DNA of 64,000 nucleotides from Planctomycetota bacterium (GTDB lineage Bacteria > Planctomycetota > Planctomycetia > Gemmatales > Gemmataceae): NCBI GenBank assembly GCA_016873225.1, contig VGXS01000019.1, positions 1 through 64,000 on the forward strand. The letters run 5' to 3'. The position numbers were made by a program, and so were the translations under genes. The number at the start of each line of letters is the position of its first letter. The first letter of the stretch is position 1. Of the stretch, positions 8,628 to 17,354 are shown piece after piece. Under the pieces are notes generated by a model that was given only the letters and a program-made list of their open reading frames with translations, had not been told where the DNA came from and did no database searches.

Positions 8628-8721
8628 TTCCAGCGTGCGCTTGCCGGGCAAGTTCCCGGCAACCCGTTGAACGCGTTGGCTAGCCCTCAGGGCGAGCCAC
8701 TTCACCTAGTTACATCCCGCA

Positions 8722-9834
8722 ATGAAATCAGGAACAGGAACCCATGAAACCGTTTCATTTTCCCAAGCCGGGGCGTTCACGCTCATCGAATTGCTTGTGG
8801 TCATTGCCATCATTGCCGTGCTGATCGGCCTGCTGGTGCCCGCCGTGCAAAAGGTGCGGGAGGCGGCCAATCGTATGAGTTGCGCCAACAACCTCAAGCA
8901 GGTGGCCCTTGGCGCCATCAACCATGAATCCACCAAGGGATATTTCCCCGCCCTCAACGACGGCGCGCCCGCCGGGCAAATCAACGCCTCATACGCCTTC
9001 GGCGTTTTGGCGAATGTCCTTCCCTTTATCGAGCAGGGGCAGTTGCAACGCCTGATCGACTACTCCAAACCCGCCACGCTCAGCGGATGGCGCGGCGACA
9101 TCAATCCGGTTCACGACGCCGCTTGCTCCACCGTCGTCAAGACTTTACTCTGCCCCAGCGACAGCCAAAGTCCGCTTTTTCCCAACCAGACACGGACGGC
9201 CAATCCGGCCACCTTCACCACCGCGGGCGCCAATTATGTGTTCAACATGGGTTCAGGCACAGCGACCGCCTCACAAGTGAACTACGACGCCCAGTTTCCC
9301 ACCGACGGCATGTTCTGGTACGGCGCGCGCCTCTCGTACCGCGACATCCTCGACGGTTCCTCCAACACCCTGATGGCGTCCGAATGCCTGCTGGGGCCGG
9401 GACTGCCGGCGCCGGCGAACTCGGCGGCCGCGCCCGATCCTTCCGGCCGGTTTTATGTCTCGCTGAACACCGGAACCTTCGCATCCAACAGCGCCATGCC
9501 CGGCGGCTGGCTGCGGGGCGGCAGCGTGGTGACATCACGGCCGTCGGAATGCGACACGGGCAGCAGGGCGTGGGGAGTGATGCGCGGCAGCACCTGGTTC
9601 TGGGGCGGACGCGACTGGAACAGCGTCTTCAGCACCTGGCTGGTCCCCAATGACCCGAATCCGGACTGCGGGGCCCATGGCCGCGGGTGGTTCGCGGCGC
9701 GAAGCCGGCATTCAGGAGGGGTGAACGCCGCCATGTGCGACGGCTCAACCCGGTTTTATTCCAATTCCGTCACCGGCGCTTCCTGGCTCGGCGCCGCCAC
9801 GCGGGCCGGTGGCGAGGTTGCTTCCATCGACTGA
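8722..9834 (+). CDS. DUF1559 prepilin-like protein
   Basis: This 370-residue protein belongs to the large planctomycete DUF1559 family of type IV pilin-like secreted proteins. The prepilin signature [20 protein letters not shown] lies near residue 18, with Glu at the +5 position expected for prepilin peptidase processing. It is followed by the family's [16 protein letters not shown]. The C-terminal H-x(n)-DG box appears as [17 protein letters not shown]. Members probably form extracellular appendages or surface layers. A ribosome-binding site is not obvious; the start is fixed by the signature. Confidence 0.95.
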   Translation: MKSGTGTHETVSFSQAGAFTLIELLVVIAIIAVLIGLLVPAVQKVREAANRMSCANNLKQVALGAINHESTKGYFPALNDGAPAGQINASYAFGVLANVLPFIEQGQLQRLIDYSKPATLSGWRGDINPVHDAACSTVVKTLLCPSDSQSPLFPNQTRTANPATFTTAGANYVFNMGSGTATASQVNYDAQFPTDGMFWYGARLSYRDILDGSSNTLMASECLLGPGLPAPANSAAAPDPSGRFYVSLNTGTFASNSAMPGGWLRGGSVVTSRPSECDTGSRAWGVMRGSTWFWGGRDWNSVFSTWLVPNDPNPDCGAHGRGWFAARSRHSGGVNAAMCDGSTRFYSNSVTGASWLGAATRAGGEVASID

Positions 9835-9854
9835 CGCGTTTCCGGAGGTTCTCC

Positions 9855-11159
9855 ATGCGGTTCCTGCTTGTTTGCGCCTTGCTGGCGGCTGCCGGCGCGG
9901 GGGTGGTTTTTTGGCGAGAACCGCCGGGCCCGGCCGATGAAATCGCGTACGGGCCCGGCCCGGCCCGCCCGTCATCACCGGTCGCGCGCTTCTCCCTCAC
10001 CAAAGAGGACGCGACCCTCGACAGGGAACGGCCATCCGTGGCGGCGTCTCCGGACGGCACCGTTCTGGTGGCCTGCAACTCGCGCGCGGGCACCGACGCC
10101 AACGCCATCCTGGTGTGCGTGAGCCGCGATCGGGGAGCCACATTCTCGGCACCCCGCCCGATCCGGTCGGTTCCGGTTCACAGGCACATGACCCGCATGG
10201 GAGGTCAGGACAGGCTGATGGAATCCCAGCCGCTTCCCAGGCTCGCCTGGGCCGCGGGAAAGTTCCACCTCGCCTGGTGCGAACCCGCTGAAGCCGGTGG
10301 TGGCAAGCTGCTGGCCTGTTCCACAACCGATGGCGAGTCGTTCAGCGAGCCTGTCGCCCTGCACGGCCCGGAAGTCCGCAAGGTGCACTACACCGCGCTT
10401 TGCGCCGGCGGCGACGGCCGTTTGCTGGCCGCATGGCTCGACAACAGGGGCCAGGGCCAGCAACCGTTCGCCTCAACCGGAGGCGTATCCGCGCTCGTCG
10501 ACGCCGGCACGGGCGGCAAGGGAATTTGCCCCTGCTGCGATCTGGATACCCTGATCACCTCGTCGGGCGACGAGGTGGTGGCCTACCGGCACTCCGTCGA
10601 CGGCAACCGCGACATCCACCTGGCCTGGCGGCCACGGGGCGAGGAGACATTCCGCAAGGGCGGGCCGGTGTCCGGCCGGCATTGGAAGTTCCAGGCCTGC
10701 CCGCACGACGGGCCGTCTATCGCCGAGGCGGGCGGCCAGGTTGTCGCGGCATGGATGGACGCCGCCGAGCAGAAAAGGCGTGCCTTCACCGCCACGGGAA
10801 CCATGTCGACGCTGCCATGGCATGCCGAACCCCTGCCGCTTTTGCGCGGCGGGGAACAGTCGCAACCTCGTCTGGCGGCCACGGGCGAAACGGTGGCGGC
10901 CGTGTGGCTTGAATCGTTCGTGGAGAACAAGGCCCGGGGCACGCTGGTGGCCGCGTCGTTCCGCCACCCCGGCGCGAAAGGCTGGACTGAACCGATGGTG
11001 GTGTCCACGGATCCAACAGGGGTTCCGACGCGGCCCTCCGTGTGCCTCGAACCGCTGGGGGGATTGGTGGTGGCATGGTTCGAACAGCAACCAGAAGGCC
11101 GAAGCCTCGTGGTGGCGCGGGTGAAACCGCCGGCGGGAGGTTGCTGCCGCGGTGATTGA
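9855..11159 (+). CDS. Secreted BNR/sialidase-like beta-propeller protein
   Basis: The 434-residue protein has an N-terminal signal anchor (FLLVCALLAAAGAGVVFW). Repeated blades resemble exo-alpha-sialidase/BNR proteins, for example SRDRGATFSAP, CSTTDGESFSEP and GEETFRKGG, which are Asp-box-like S-x-D-x-G-x-T/S-F motifs. A CPCC motif occurs near residue 220. The start at ATG 9855 has GGAGG eight bases upstream; the longer open frame runs back into the DUF1559 gene. The stop overlaps the next gene by 8 bp, so the two are probably translationally coupled. True sialidase activity is not implied, because catalytic residues were not identified. Confidence 0.8.
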   Translation: MRFLLVCALLAAAGAGVVFWREPPGPADEIAYGPGPARPSSPVARFSLTKEDATLDRERPSVAASPDGTVLVACNSRAGTDANAILVCVSRDRGATFSAPRPIRSVPVHRHMTRMGGQDRLMESQPLPRLAWAAGKFHLAWCEPAEAGGGKLLACSTTDGESFSEPVALHGPEVRKVHYTALCAGGDGRLLAAWLDNRGQGQQPFASTGGVSALVDAGTGGKGICPCCDLDTLITSSGDEVVAYRHSVDGNRDIHLAWRPRGEETFRKGGPVSGRHWKFQACPHDGPSIAEAGGQVVAAWMDAAEQKRRAFTATGTMSTLPWHAEPLPLLRGGEQSQPRLAATGETVAAVWLESFVENKARGTLVAASFRHPGAKGWTEPMVVSTDPTGVPTRPSVCLEPLGGLVVAWFEQQPEGRSLVVARVKPPAGGCCRGD

Positions 11160-11931
11160 TTCCAAGGCGGTGTTGAAGGTGGCCTTGGCCCTGGGGGCAT
11201 TCGCCGCCGGTTTGGCCGGGGCCATGTGGTGGCGGGCCAAGCCCCCAAGGCAGGCACCCCCGGCGGTTCCGTTGGCGGCGCAAGCCAGTCTGTTCGACCT
11301 CCGCTGCGCCTCGTGCCACGGCCGGGAGGATGGCACAACGGCCGCCCAGACGCCCCTGTTCCGCAACCCTTGGCCATCGCTGTCCGGCGAACGGTTCGAC
11401 GCCATCCTGGAAAAGGGTATTCCCGGAAAGATGCTGCCCCATCCCGGCCTCGATGATAAGGCTCGGACCGGCCTGCGTGAGTCCGCCTTGGCCATTCAGG
11501 CCAAGGCCCGGGCGCGGTCGGTACTCGAGGATGGGGCGGACGACCGCGGTGAAATCCTGGCCCGCGTGGAAGGACTCGAGGTGACGGCGGCCGGCAGGCC
11601 GGCCATCGTGTATTGTTTTTCTCCCGATTGCGTCGCCTGCCAGGAAAAGCTGCCCGCCTTGGCGAAATGGGCCGCGGGCCATCCGGGAGTGGATGTCGTC
11701 GCCGTCTGCCAGGGAACCGGCGCCGAGGCGACGGCCCCAAGGCCGGGCCTCACTGGACTGAGGATGCTGGCCGATCCCGCGGGTCGCTCCCGGGCGGCGT
11801 GGGACACCTCGACCAGCCCGACCATTTTGCTTGTGGACGAGGAGGGCCGGGTGCGCGCACGCGGCCATGAGTGGAAGATGCCAGGCCGGCCTGTAAGCCG
11901 GGTTCTGTTCCCGGGGACAAGCCCCGGGTGA
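11152..11931 (+). CDS. Cytochrome c-thioredoxin-like fusion protein
   Basis: The 259-residue protein has an N-terminal membrane anchor (VALALGAFAAGLAGAMWW). A monoheme cytochrome c motif, CASCHG, lies at residues 52-57, with a probable Met ligand in GKMLPHPG. A thioredoxin-like domain follows from about residue 135, with PDCVACQ (Cys160-Cys163) and TSTSPTILLVDEEG in place of the cis-Pro loop. Such fusions suggest periplasmic redox or cytochrome c maturation work. The GTG start overlaps the preceding BNR gene. The last 17 codons run antisense into the 3' end of rnpB, so the C-terminus is constrained by, or has drifted into, an RNA gene. Confidence 0.8.
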   Translation: MIDSKAVLKVALALGAFAAGLAGAMWWRAKPPRQAPPAVPLAAQASLFDLRCASCHGREDGTTAAQTPLFRNPWPSLSGERFDAILEKGIPGKMLPHPGLDDKARTGLRESALAIQAKARARSVLEDGADDRGEILARVEGLEVTAAGRPAIVYCFSPDCVACQEKLPALAKWAAGHPGVDVVAVCQGTGAEATAPRPGLTGLRMLADPAGRSRAAWDTSTSPTILLVDEEGRVRARGHEWKMPGRPVSRVLFPGTSPG

Positions 11932-12318
11932 CGGTCATTTCTCTAGGCCCGGGGTTGCCCCCGCGCTCGTGCGACCTACCCGAGGGTGATGGCGGGCCGG
12001 GCAGGCCCTCCCCTCTTATTTGGTCTTGCTCCCGGTGGGGTTTGCCAAGCCAGCCGGTCACCCGGCTGCTGGTGGGCTCTTACATTAAGCGGCTGGGCCG
12101 CCCCACCATTTCACCCTTGCCACCGCGCGAACGCGGCCGGCGGTATGTTTTCTGTTGCACTGTCCCTGTCCTTCGGAGCCGGTTTCCGGGTTTCCCCGGA
12201 GCCGTTTCCTTCGGACGGTGGCCGTTAGCCACCACCGCGCCCTGTGGAGCCCGGACTTTCCTCCCCCCGGCGGTCGGGTGTTATCCCGCCCCGGGCAGCG
12301 ACAGTCCGGCCGACCTGG
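11880..12318 (-). ncRNA. rnpB: RNase P RNA, bacterial class A
   Basis: This is the catalytic RNA that matures tRNA 5' ends. On the minus strand the universally conserved GGAGGAAAGTCCGGGCTCC lies near the 5' end. AGAGAAATGACCG and ACAGAACCCGGCTTA lie near the 3' end. Terminal helix P1 is an 11-bp pairing between 12308-12318 and 11881-11891, which sets the ends to within a few bases. The roughly 439-nt length suits class A. The 3' end overlaps the convergent cytochrome c-thioredoxin gene by about 50 bp. No encoded U-rich terminator was seen directly beyond P1. Confidence 0.97.
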
Positions 12319-12362
12319 CATGCGTCCATCCTATCAGACGGCAATGCTAGAATGCCCGCATC
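12319..12362. promoter_or_regulatory. Short divergent promoter gap between rnpB and ribF
   Basis: Only 44 bp separate the rnpB 5' end from the ribF ATG. On the plus strand TAGAAT (12348-12353) could be a -10 box that gives a nearly leaderless ribF transcript. On the minus strand TAGGAT lies about 10-15 bases before the rnpB 5' end. No convincing -35 boxes were seen, so both calls are tentative. Confidence 0.3.
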
Positions 12363-13304
12363 ATGACGGTGCTCGATCCGCTGGCCGATTTTCCGACCGA
12401 CTGTCGCCACGGAGTGGTGACCATCGGGCATTTCGACGGCGCCCACCTGGGCCACGCCGCCCTCTTGGGTGCCGCGAGGAATCTCGCCCGCAGGCTGGGA
12501 AGCGGCGTTCCGGTGGTGGCCGTCACCTTCGAACCCCACGCGCGCGCCGTGCTCAGGCCCGACCTTCCAGCGCCCGCCCCGCTGACGCTGCTTCCTGACA
12601 GGCTTGAGGCCTTGCGGCAAATCGGCGCCGACCATGCCGTGGCCATCGCGCCCACGCGTGAACTGCTTGGCTTGTCATCGGGTGAGTTTTTCAACAGGGT
12701 GCTGGTGGCCGGACTGGCGGCGCGCGGGGTCGTTGAAGGGCCGGATTTCTGCTTTGGCAAGAACCGCTCGGGAACCATGGCGACCCTGTGCCAGCTTTGC
12801 CGGTCCGGAGGAATCGAACTCGTGGAGGCGCCTCCCGTCTCCCTCGATGGGGAACCGGTTTCGAGCACCCGCATCCGAGGCGCGCTGGAATCGGGGGATG
12901 TCGCCGCGGCGGCCCGTTTCCTCGGCCGACCGTATCGCCTGCGAGGCTCCGTGATCCAGGGCGACCGCCGGGGCCGGACACTCGGCTTTCCCACGGCCAA
13001 CCTCGAATGCTCCACGCTGGTTCCCGCCCCCGGGGTGTATGCCGCCAACGCGACCCTGCCCGATGGTTCCATCCTGCCCGCGGCGGTTCATGTGGGGCCC
13101 CTACCCACCTTCGGGGTGTCGGGCCTGCGCGTGGAGGCCCACCTCATCGGATTCCAGGGCGAGATTTACGGCCAGACCTTGGCGCTGGAGTTTGTCACCC
13201 GACTCAGGGACCCCGCGCGTTTCCCGAATCGGGAAGCCCTGGTGGAGCAGTTGCGCCGGGATGTCGAACGGGCCCAAGCCGCCTGGGAGGCCAACCATGG
13301 CTGA
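12363..13304 (+). CDS. ribF: Bifunctional riboflavin kinase / FAD synthetase
   Basis: RibF phosphorylates riboflavin to FMN and adenylylates FMN to FAD. The N-terminal nucleotidyltransferase domain shows IGHFDGAHLGH (the GxFDGxHxGH motif), then PDFCFGKNRSG and VSSTRIRGAL. The C-terminal kinase domain starts near residue 193 with GSVIQGDRRGRTLGFPTANLE and contains PAPGVYAA. The 313-residue length is normal. The ATG overlaps the proposed promoter region shared with rnpB. The 3' end overlaps the NifU-like gene by 8 bp. Confidence 0.96.
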   Translation: MTVLDPLADFPTDCRHGVVTIGHFDGAHLGHAALLGAARNLARRLGSGVPVVAVTFEPHARAVLRPDLPAPAPLTLLPDRLEALRQIGADHAVAIAPTRELLGLSSGEFFNRVLVAGLAARGVVEGPDFCFGKNRSGTMATLCQLCRSGGIELVEAPPVSLDGEPVSSTRIRGALESGDVAAAARFLGRPYRLRGSVIQGDRRGRTLGFPTANLECSTLVPAPGVYAANATLPDGSILPAAVHVGPLPTFGVSGLRVEAHLIGFQGEIYGQTLALEFVTRLRDPARFPNREALVEQLRRDVERAQAAWEANHG

Positions 13305-13533
13305 CCCGCGCCTGGTCCGCCTGCAGGAAATCTGCGACGCGGTGGCGGCCGACCATTTCGGCCCCGATGGCGGCCGGATCGAGGTTGTCGGCATCGATGG
13401 ACCCGCCGCGCAGGTGCGGCTTCACGGGGCGTGTGCCTCGTGCATGGGGCCCAACCGGATCCTGTTTCTGGAAATCGAGGCGTTGCTGGCCCGCGAGGCC
13501 CACGGCGTCGAGTACCTGGAAACCGTGGGCTGA
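13297..13533 (+). CDS. NifU C-terminal-domain-like Fe-S scaffold/carrier protein
   Basis: The 78-residue protein matches the single NifU C-terminal domain (NFU type), which holds or delivers Fe-S clusters using a CxxC motif. Here the motif is HGACASCMGPNRILFLEIEALL, at about residues 44-65 (split here as HGACASCMG followed by the conserved helix). The ATG lies inside the end of ribF, so expression is probably coupled to FAD synthesis. The domain is complete although short. Confidence 0.85.
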   Translation: MADPRLVRLQEICDAVAADHFGPDGGRIEVVGIDGPAAQVRLHGACASCMGPNRILFLEIEALLAREAHGVEYLETVG

Positions 13534-13678
13534 TTGTGCGGGTTGCTCCCGTCGGATGGCCCTTGCTGGAAAAATCGACGACGAAATCAAAAAAACGGCT
13601 CAAGGATCGATGGTTTTCCAACCGGGCCCCACGCGCATGGAAGACTTTCCTGTTCCGCTAAGGAACGGGAGGTGACTC

Positions 13679-13897
13679 ATGTCGCGCGCGTGGTGGCTGG
13701 GGCTTGTTCTCGTGGTCCCCGCATGCAAGACCACCCAGGGGCCGACGCCCGTGGCGGTGGCGCCCAAGCCGGATCCGCTTTTGGCCAGCGGCGGCTCATT
13801 GCATGATCCAAGCCGGGCCCAGGCCTACCGCTCCGGCGGCGCCAACCCGGGCGGCACGGCAACGGCCATGAACACGGCGCCGGCAACGGGCGAGTAA
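13679..13897 (+). CDS. Small putative lipoprotein (72 aa)
   Basis: An N-terminal hydrophobic stretch ends in a lipobox-like LVVPAC with Cys16, so lipidation and outer or inner membrane anchoring are likely. The mature part is Pro/Gly/Ala-rich and without recognisable domains. A good GGGAGG ribosome-binding site lies 6 bases before ATG 13679. Function unknown. Confidence 0.6.
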   Translation: MSRAWWLGLVLVVPACKTTQGPTPVAVAPKPDPLLASGGSLHDPSRAQAYRSGGANPGGTATAMNTAPATGE

Positions 13898-13924
13898 GGC
13901 AACGGATCACATCGCCAGGACGAG

Positions 13925-13978
13925 CATCCGGCGTGGGCCGGATGTGGCAACACGGCGGCCGATGGGGCTTGCGCCCCA
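13925..13978. terminator. Two tandem hairpins in a convergent gap
   Basis: An 8-bp perfect stem with a GTGG loop (13925-13944) is followed by a 6-bp stem with a TTGC loop (13963-13978). They sit between the 3' ends of the small lipoprotein gene and the large heme protein gene and could terminate both. Neither has a clear T-tract. Confidence 0.45.
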
Positions 13979-14009
13979 CGCCCGCCGATCACCAAACAGC
14001 CGTCCATCC

Positions 14010-17000
14010 TCACTTCAGCGACGCGAGGTACTCCATCAGGTCGAGGAACTCGACGGGCGCCATCGTGCCCGCCAGGCCCTCGGGCATGCTGCTCTGCTTG
14101 AGCAGTTCGCGCGCCTCGATGTCGGCCACCTTGATGGTGCGCTTCTCCTTGCCGTCGAACAGCACCACTTCCTTCGGCGAGTCTGAAACCACCAGTCCGG
14201 AGAAGATCTTGCCATCGGCCGTGGCGATGCGGGTGGAAAGGTATTTCTTGTCCACCTCGGCATTGGGGTCGATGACCGACTCGACCAGCTTGTAGCGGTC
14301 CTTCAGGCGGGTCGCCACCTGGTGCAGGTTGGGCCCGAACTCGTTGCCCTCTCCGTTGCCCACCTTGTGGCAGGCGGTGCAGGCGCGAACGAACACCTCG
14401 CGGCCCTTGTTGGTGTTGCCCTTCATCGCGGTGAGGGCGGTCATGGCCTTGTTGCGGGTTTCCTTGGAGGTATCCTCCTGGCTGAGCAGCGTGCGCAGGA
14501 AGGGCACCGCGGCGTTGCCGGCCTTGGACGAGGCCAGGATGTCGCCGAGCACCTTCTGGCCGGCGGCGTTGCCCTTGGCGATTTTTCCGGAGAGGAATTC
14601 CCCGCGCCAGACATTCTCATTGGCGGCCAAGGCGCTTTCCACCGTGTATTTCAGCCACTTGTCCATCGGCTTGGCGGCGATTTCCAGAACCGCCGCGGCA
14701 GCCTCGGAACTCGGGTAAAGGCTGAGCGCCCGAGCCGCCTCGAGCCGGACGCGTTCGTTCTCATCCGCCGCGGCGGCCTTGAACCAAGCCGGCGCCTCGG
14801 GGAAATGGTCGCGCTGGTCCGAAAGCACGCGAACCGCCGCCGCCCGCGCCTGGGGGGCCTTGGCCGCCAGCAGGTCCTTGAGCAGCTTGGCGTCAATGGC
14901 ATGATGGCCAGCGAGAACCCACATGGCCTCGCAGCGGAGCCTGTCGTGCTCCTTGTCGTCAGCCTTCAGGCCGGCGAGCCACTTCTCAACCGCCGGCTTC
15001 ACCTCATCGAGGGTCCTGTCGTGGAGTTCGCGGCGGGCGCGGTAGCGGGTGCGCCATTCCGGCTCGCGAAGCTGCTCGAGGATTTCCGAGGCCGGCTTGC
15101 CGAACTGGGTGACCGGCTTCACCAGCGGGCGATCCTTGGCGACAAGTCGGTAAACGCGGCCCCGGGCGTGGTCGCGGTTGGGGTCGCGTTGGCTGTACTG
15201 CATGTGGCCGATGAGGGCGTTGGCCCAGTCGCCGAACCACAGGGCGCCGTCGGGGCCGATCTGCGGGTCGGCCGGGCGGAAGTGCTTGTCGGTCGACTTG
15301 ATCAGGTCGTCCGGCTTGCCATCCTTCTTGATCCGCTGTCCGCGGAAGCCGGAACCATCGTCGCCCACGGTGAAGCGGGGCATGCCGTTCATGTTGATGA
15401 CGCAGGCGTAGGTGAACTGCCGCTGGAGTTCGTCGGGGAAATGGCGGCTGACAATCCACTCCGAACCCAGCGCGGGGCGCATGCCCTCCTGGTTGAAGAC
15501 GGTCTCGAGGCCCTTGCGGCCGCCATACTGGGCTCCGGAAAGCGGGGTATCCCAGTGGTGGTTGGCGGTGGTGCCGTCGCCGGCGATCCCCTGGCCCCAT
15601 TCATCGAAGACATAGCACCACATGTTGTACTGCCCCGGCAGGGCGAATTGCCTGATCTTGAAAGTGCGCGGATCCATGACATAGGCGCCGCCGGTGCCGG
15701 CGGAGCGGTGCGGGCCCCAGGGGGTTTCCAGCGTGGTGCTGGTGGCGATGCCCTCGAGCATGTGGAGGAGGCCGCCGTGGTTCCACTCGAAGGCGCCGCA
15801 GGTGTGGTGGGTGTCGTCGGTGGCCCAGCCGTCCATGAGGTGCACGACGAGGTCGGCCTTGTCGTCGCCGTCGGTGTCCTTGAGGAACAGCATGCGCGGC
15901 TGATCGACCACGAGGACGCCGCCGCCGAAGAACTCGAATCCCGTGGGGCAATGGAGCTGGTCGTAGAAGACCTTGCTCTTGTCGGCCTTGCCGTCGCCGT
16001 CTGTGTCTTCCAGGATCACGAGCTTGTCACCCGGACGGGGGTCGCCCGGCTTCCATTGGGGGTAGCTCGGCATGCAGGAAACCCACAACCGGCCCTTGTT
16101 GTCGAAGTTGAGCTGAACCGGCTTGGCGATGTCGGGGAATTTCGTCTCGTCGGCGAAGAGCTTGATCTCCAGGCCGGCGGGAACCGCGGTTTCCTTGATG
16201 AACTGGTCCGGAGTGAGGTAGCGGAGCGATTCGGCCTCGGAATACTTCTGCCGGGGCTCCCCGAAGCGGGTGGGAGGCACGAACAGCTCGCCGGTGCCCG
16301 AGTCATCGGGCTTGGCGCCGACGGTTTTCCCCTGGGCGATGTCGTGGCAGTAGCGGTCGCGCACCGCCGCCATGGCCCGGATCTTGGAGTATTCCTTGGG
16401 GAAGGTTTCCTTGTCGAAGGTCCTGCGGCCGCCGTAGACATACCATCCGTTCACCATGCGGTAGTCCTGGGAGTGAACCCAGGACTTGTCGTTCACCGCG
16501 GCGCGCAGCTTCTCGTAGTTGGGGCTGCCCGCCGCCGGCAACGAGGACTGGGCCGAGCCAAGCATGGCTTCCATCAGGTGCTCGGCGACCAGCCTGTCAC
16601 CGGAATCGTTCAGGTGGCATCCATTGATCGTGTGCTGCATTCCGGGCTTGGAGTCGAAGGCGGCCCGGGTGGGTTCGAAGATGTCCACCACGGGCAGCTT
16701 GCGCTTGGCGGCCACTTCGGCGGTGGCCTTGGCGTAAAGCTTCAAGTTGGCGTTTTCGGTCTCACCCTTGGGCAGGTAGGTACTGCCGGTGGGTTCGAAG
16801 GCGATGGGGGCCACCAGCACGAAGCGGGGCGCCGCCTTGGAGGCGCCGCTCGCGTACTTGCCCGTGTATTCGTCGAGGAACTTCTCATAGTCGGCCTTGT
16901 ACTTGGCCAAGCCTCCCTGCCCGGCGAACGACTCGTTGAAGCCGAAGAAACAGATGAAGGTGTCGGGAGCGAAGGCGGCGAGCGGATCGTCGATCTTGGT

Positions 17001-17321
17001 GTAGTCGGCCGACCTTTGCCTGATGCCCACCTCATCGGCGGGCCTCCCGAAGTTGCGGATCACGAGTTCCTTGTCGGCGTGCTTCAGGTGGATCATCGTT
17101 TCCAGATGGCCGAACAGGTTCATGCGCTCGGCGGTGCTGCTGCCCACCAAGGCGATCTTTTCACCCTTGGCGAACTGGAGCGGCAAGGTGGCTGGCGGCG
17201 GTTGGACGGCCTTGGCTTCCTGGGCGCCAGTAAGCCTGGATCCGATCACCACAACAGCGGCCAGGGCGGCAAGGATGGCGGCCGTCTGGATCGCCGGCGA
17301 GGTAAGGGAAAATCGCTTCAT
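14010..17321 (-). CDS. PVC-type heme protein: SGNH hydrolase + dehydrogenase propeller + HEAT + cytochrome c
   Basis: A 1103-residue secreted multidomain protein typical of Planctomycetes and Verrucomicrobia. An N-terminal signal anchor (about residues 10-30) precedes an SGNH/GDSL hydrolase domain. Its block I Ser is in ALVGSSTAE (about 61-62), the block III Asn in FFGFNES, and the His block in NGCHLNDSGD. A membrane-bound-dehydrogenase-like propeller begins near GLEIKLFADETKFPDIAKP. HEAT-like helices follow at roughly 750-930. A CTACHK heme site lies near residue 980, with the usual EFGPNLHQV next to it. The family probably oxidises or deacetylates polysaccharides outside the cytoplasm; the substrate is unknown. 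Confidence 0.9.
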   Translation of the reverse strand: MKRFSLTSPAIQTAAILAALAAVVVIGSRLTGAQEAKAVQPPPATLPLQFAKGEKIALVGSSTAERMNLFGHLETMIHLKHADKELVIRNFGRPADEVGIRQRSADYTKIDDPLAAFAPDTFICFFGFNESFAGQGGLAKYKADYEKFLDEYTGKYASGASKAAPRFVLVAPIAFEPTGSTYLPKGETENANLKLYAKATAEVAAKRKLPVVDIFEPTRAAFDSKPGMQHTINGCHLNDSGDRLVAEHLMEAMLGSAQSSLPAAGSPNYEKLRAAVNDKSWVHSQDYRMVNGWYVYGGRRTFDKETFPKEYSKIRAMAAVRDRYCHDIAQGKTVGAKPDDSGTGELFVPPTRFGEPRQKYSEAESLRYLTPDQFIKETAVPAGLEIKLFADETKFPDIAKPVQLNFDNKGRLWVSCMPSYPQWKPGDPRPGDKLVILEDTDGDGKADKSKVFYDQLHCPTGFEFFGGGVLVVDQPRMLFLKDTDGDDKADLVVHLMDGWATDDTHHTCGAFEWNHGGLLHMLEGIATSTTLETPWGPHRSAGTGGAYVMDPRTFKIRQFALPGQYNMWCYVFDEWGQGIAGDGTTANHHWDTPLSGAQYGGRKGLETVFNQEGMRPALGSEWIVSRHFPDELQRQFTYACVINMNGMPRFTVGDDGSGFRGQRIKKDGKPDDLIKSTDKHFRPADPQIGPDGALWFGDWANALIGHMQYSQRDPNRDHARGRVYRLVAKDRPLVKPVTQFGKPASEILEQLREPEWRTRYRARRELHDRTLDEVKPAVEKWLAGLKADDKEHDRLRCEAMWVLAGHHAIDAKLLKDLLAAKAPQARAAAVRVLSDQRDHFPEAPAWFKAAAADENERVRLEAARALSLYPSSEAAAAVLEIAAKPMDKWLKYTVESALAANENVWRGEFLSGKIAKGNAAGQKVLGDILASSKAGNAAVPFLRTLLSQEDTSKETRNKAMTALTAMKGNTNKGREVFVRACTACHKVGNGEGNEFGPNLHQVATRLKDRYKLVESVIDPNAEVDKKYLSTRIATADGKIFSGLVVSDSPKEVVLFDGKEKRTIKVADIEARELLKQSSMPEGLAGTMAPVEFLDLMEYLASLK

Positions 17322-17354
17322 GGGAGAGGCACTCGCGAAAACTAATGGTTCGGG

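Noticed and set aside
14322-17345. Open frame of 1007 codons on the plus strand
   Set aside because: It is antisense to the PVC heme protein, whose domains are clear. Long antisense frames are expected at this GC content.
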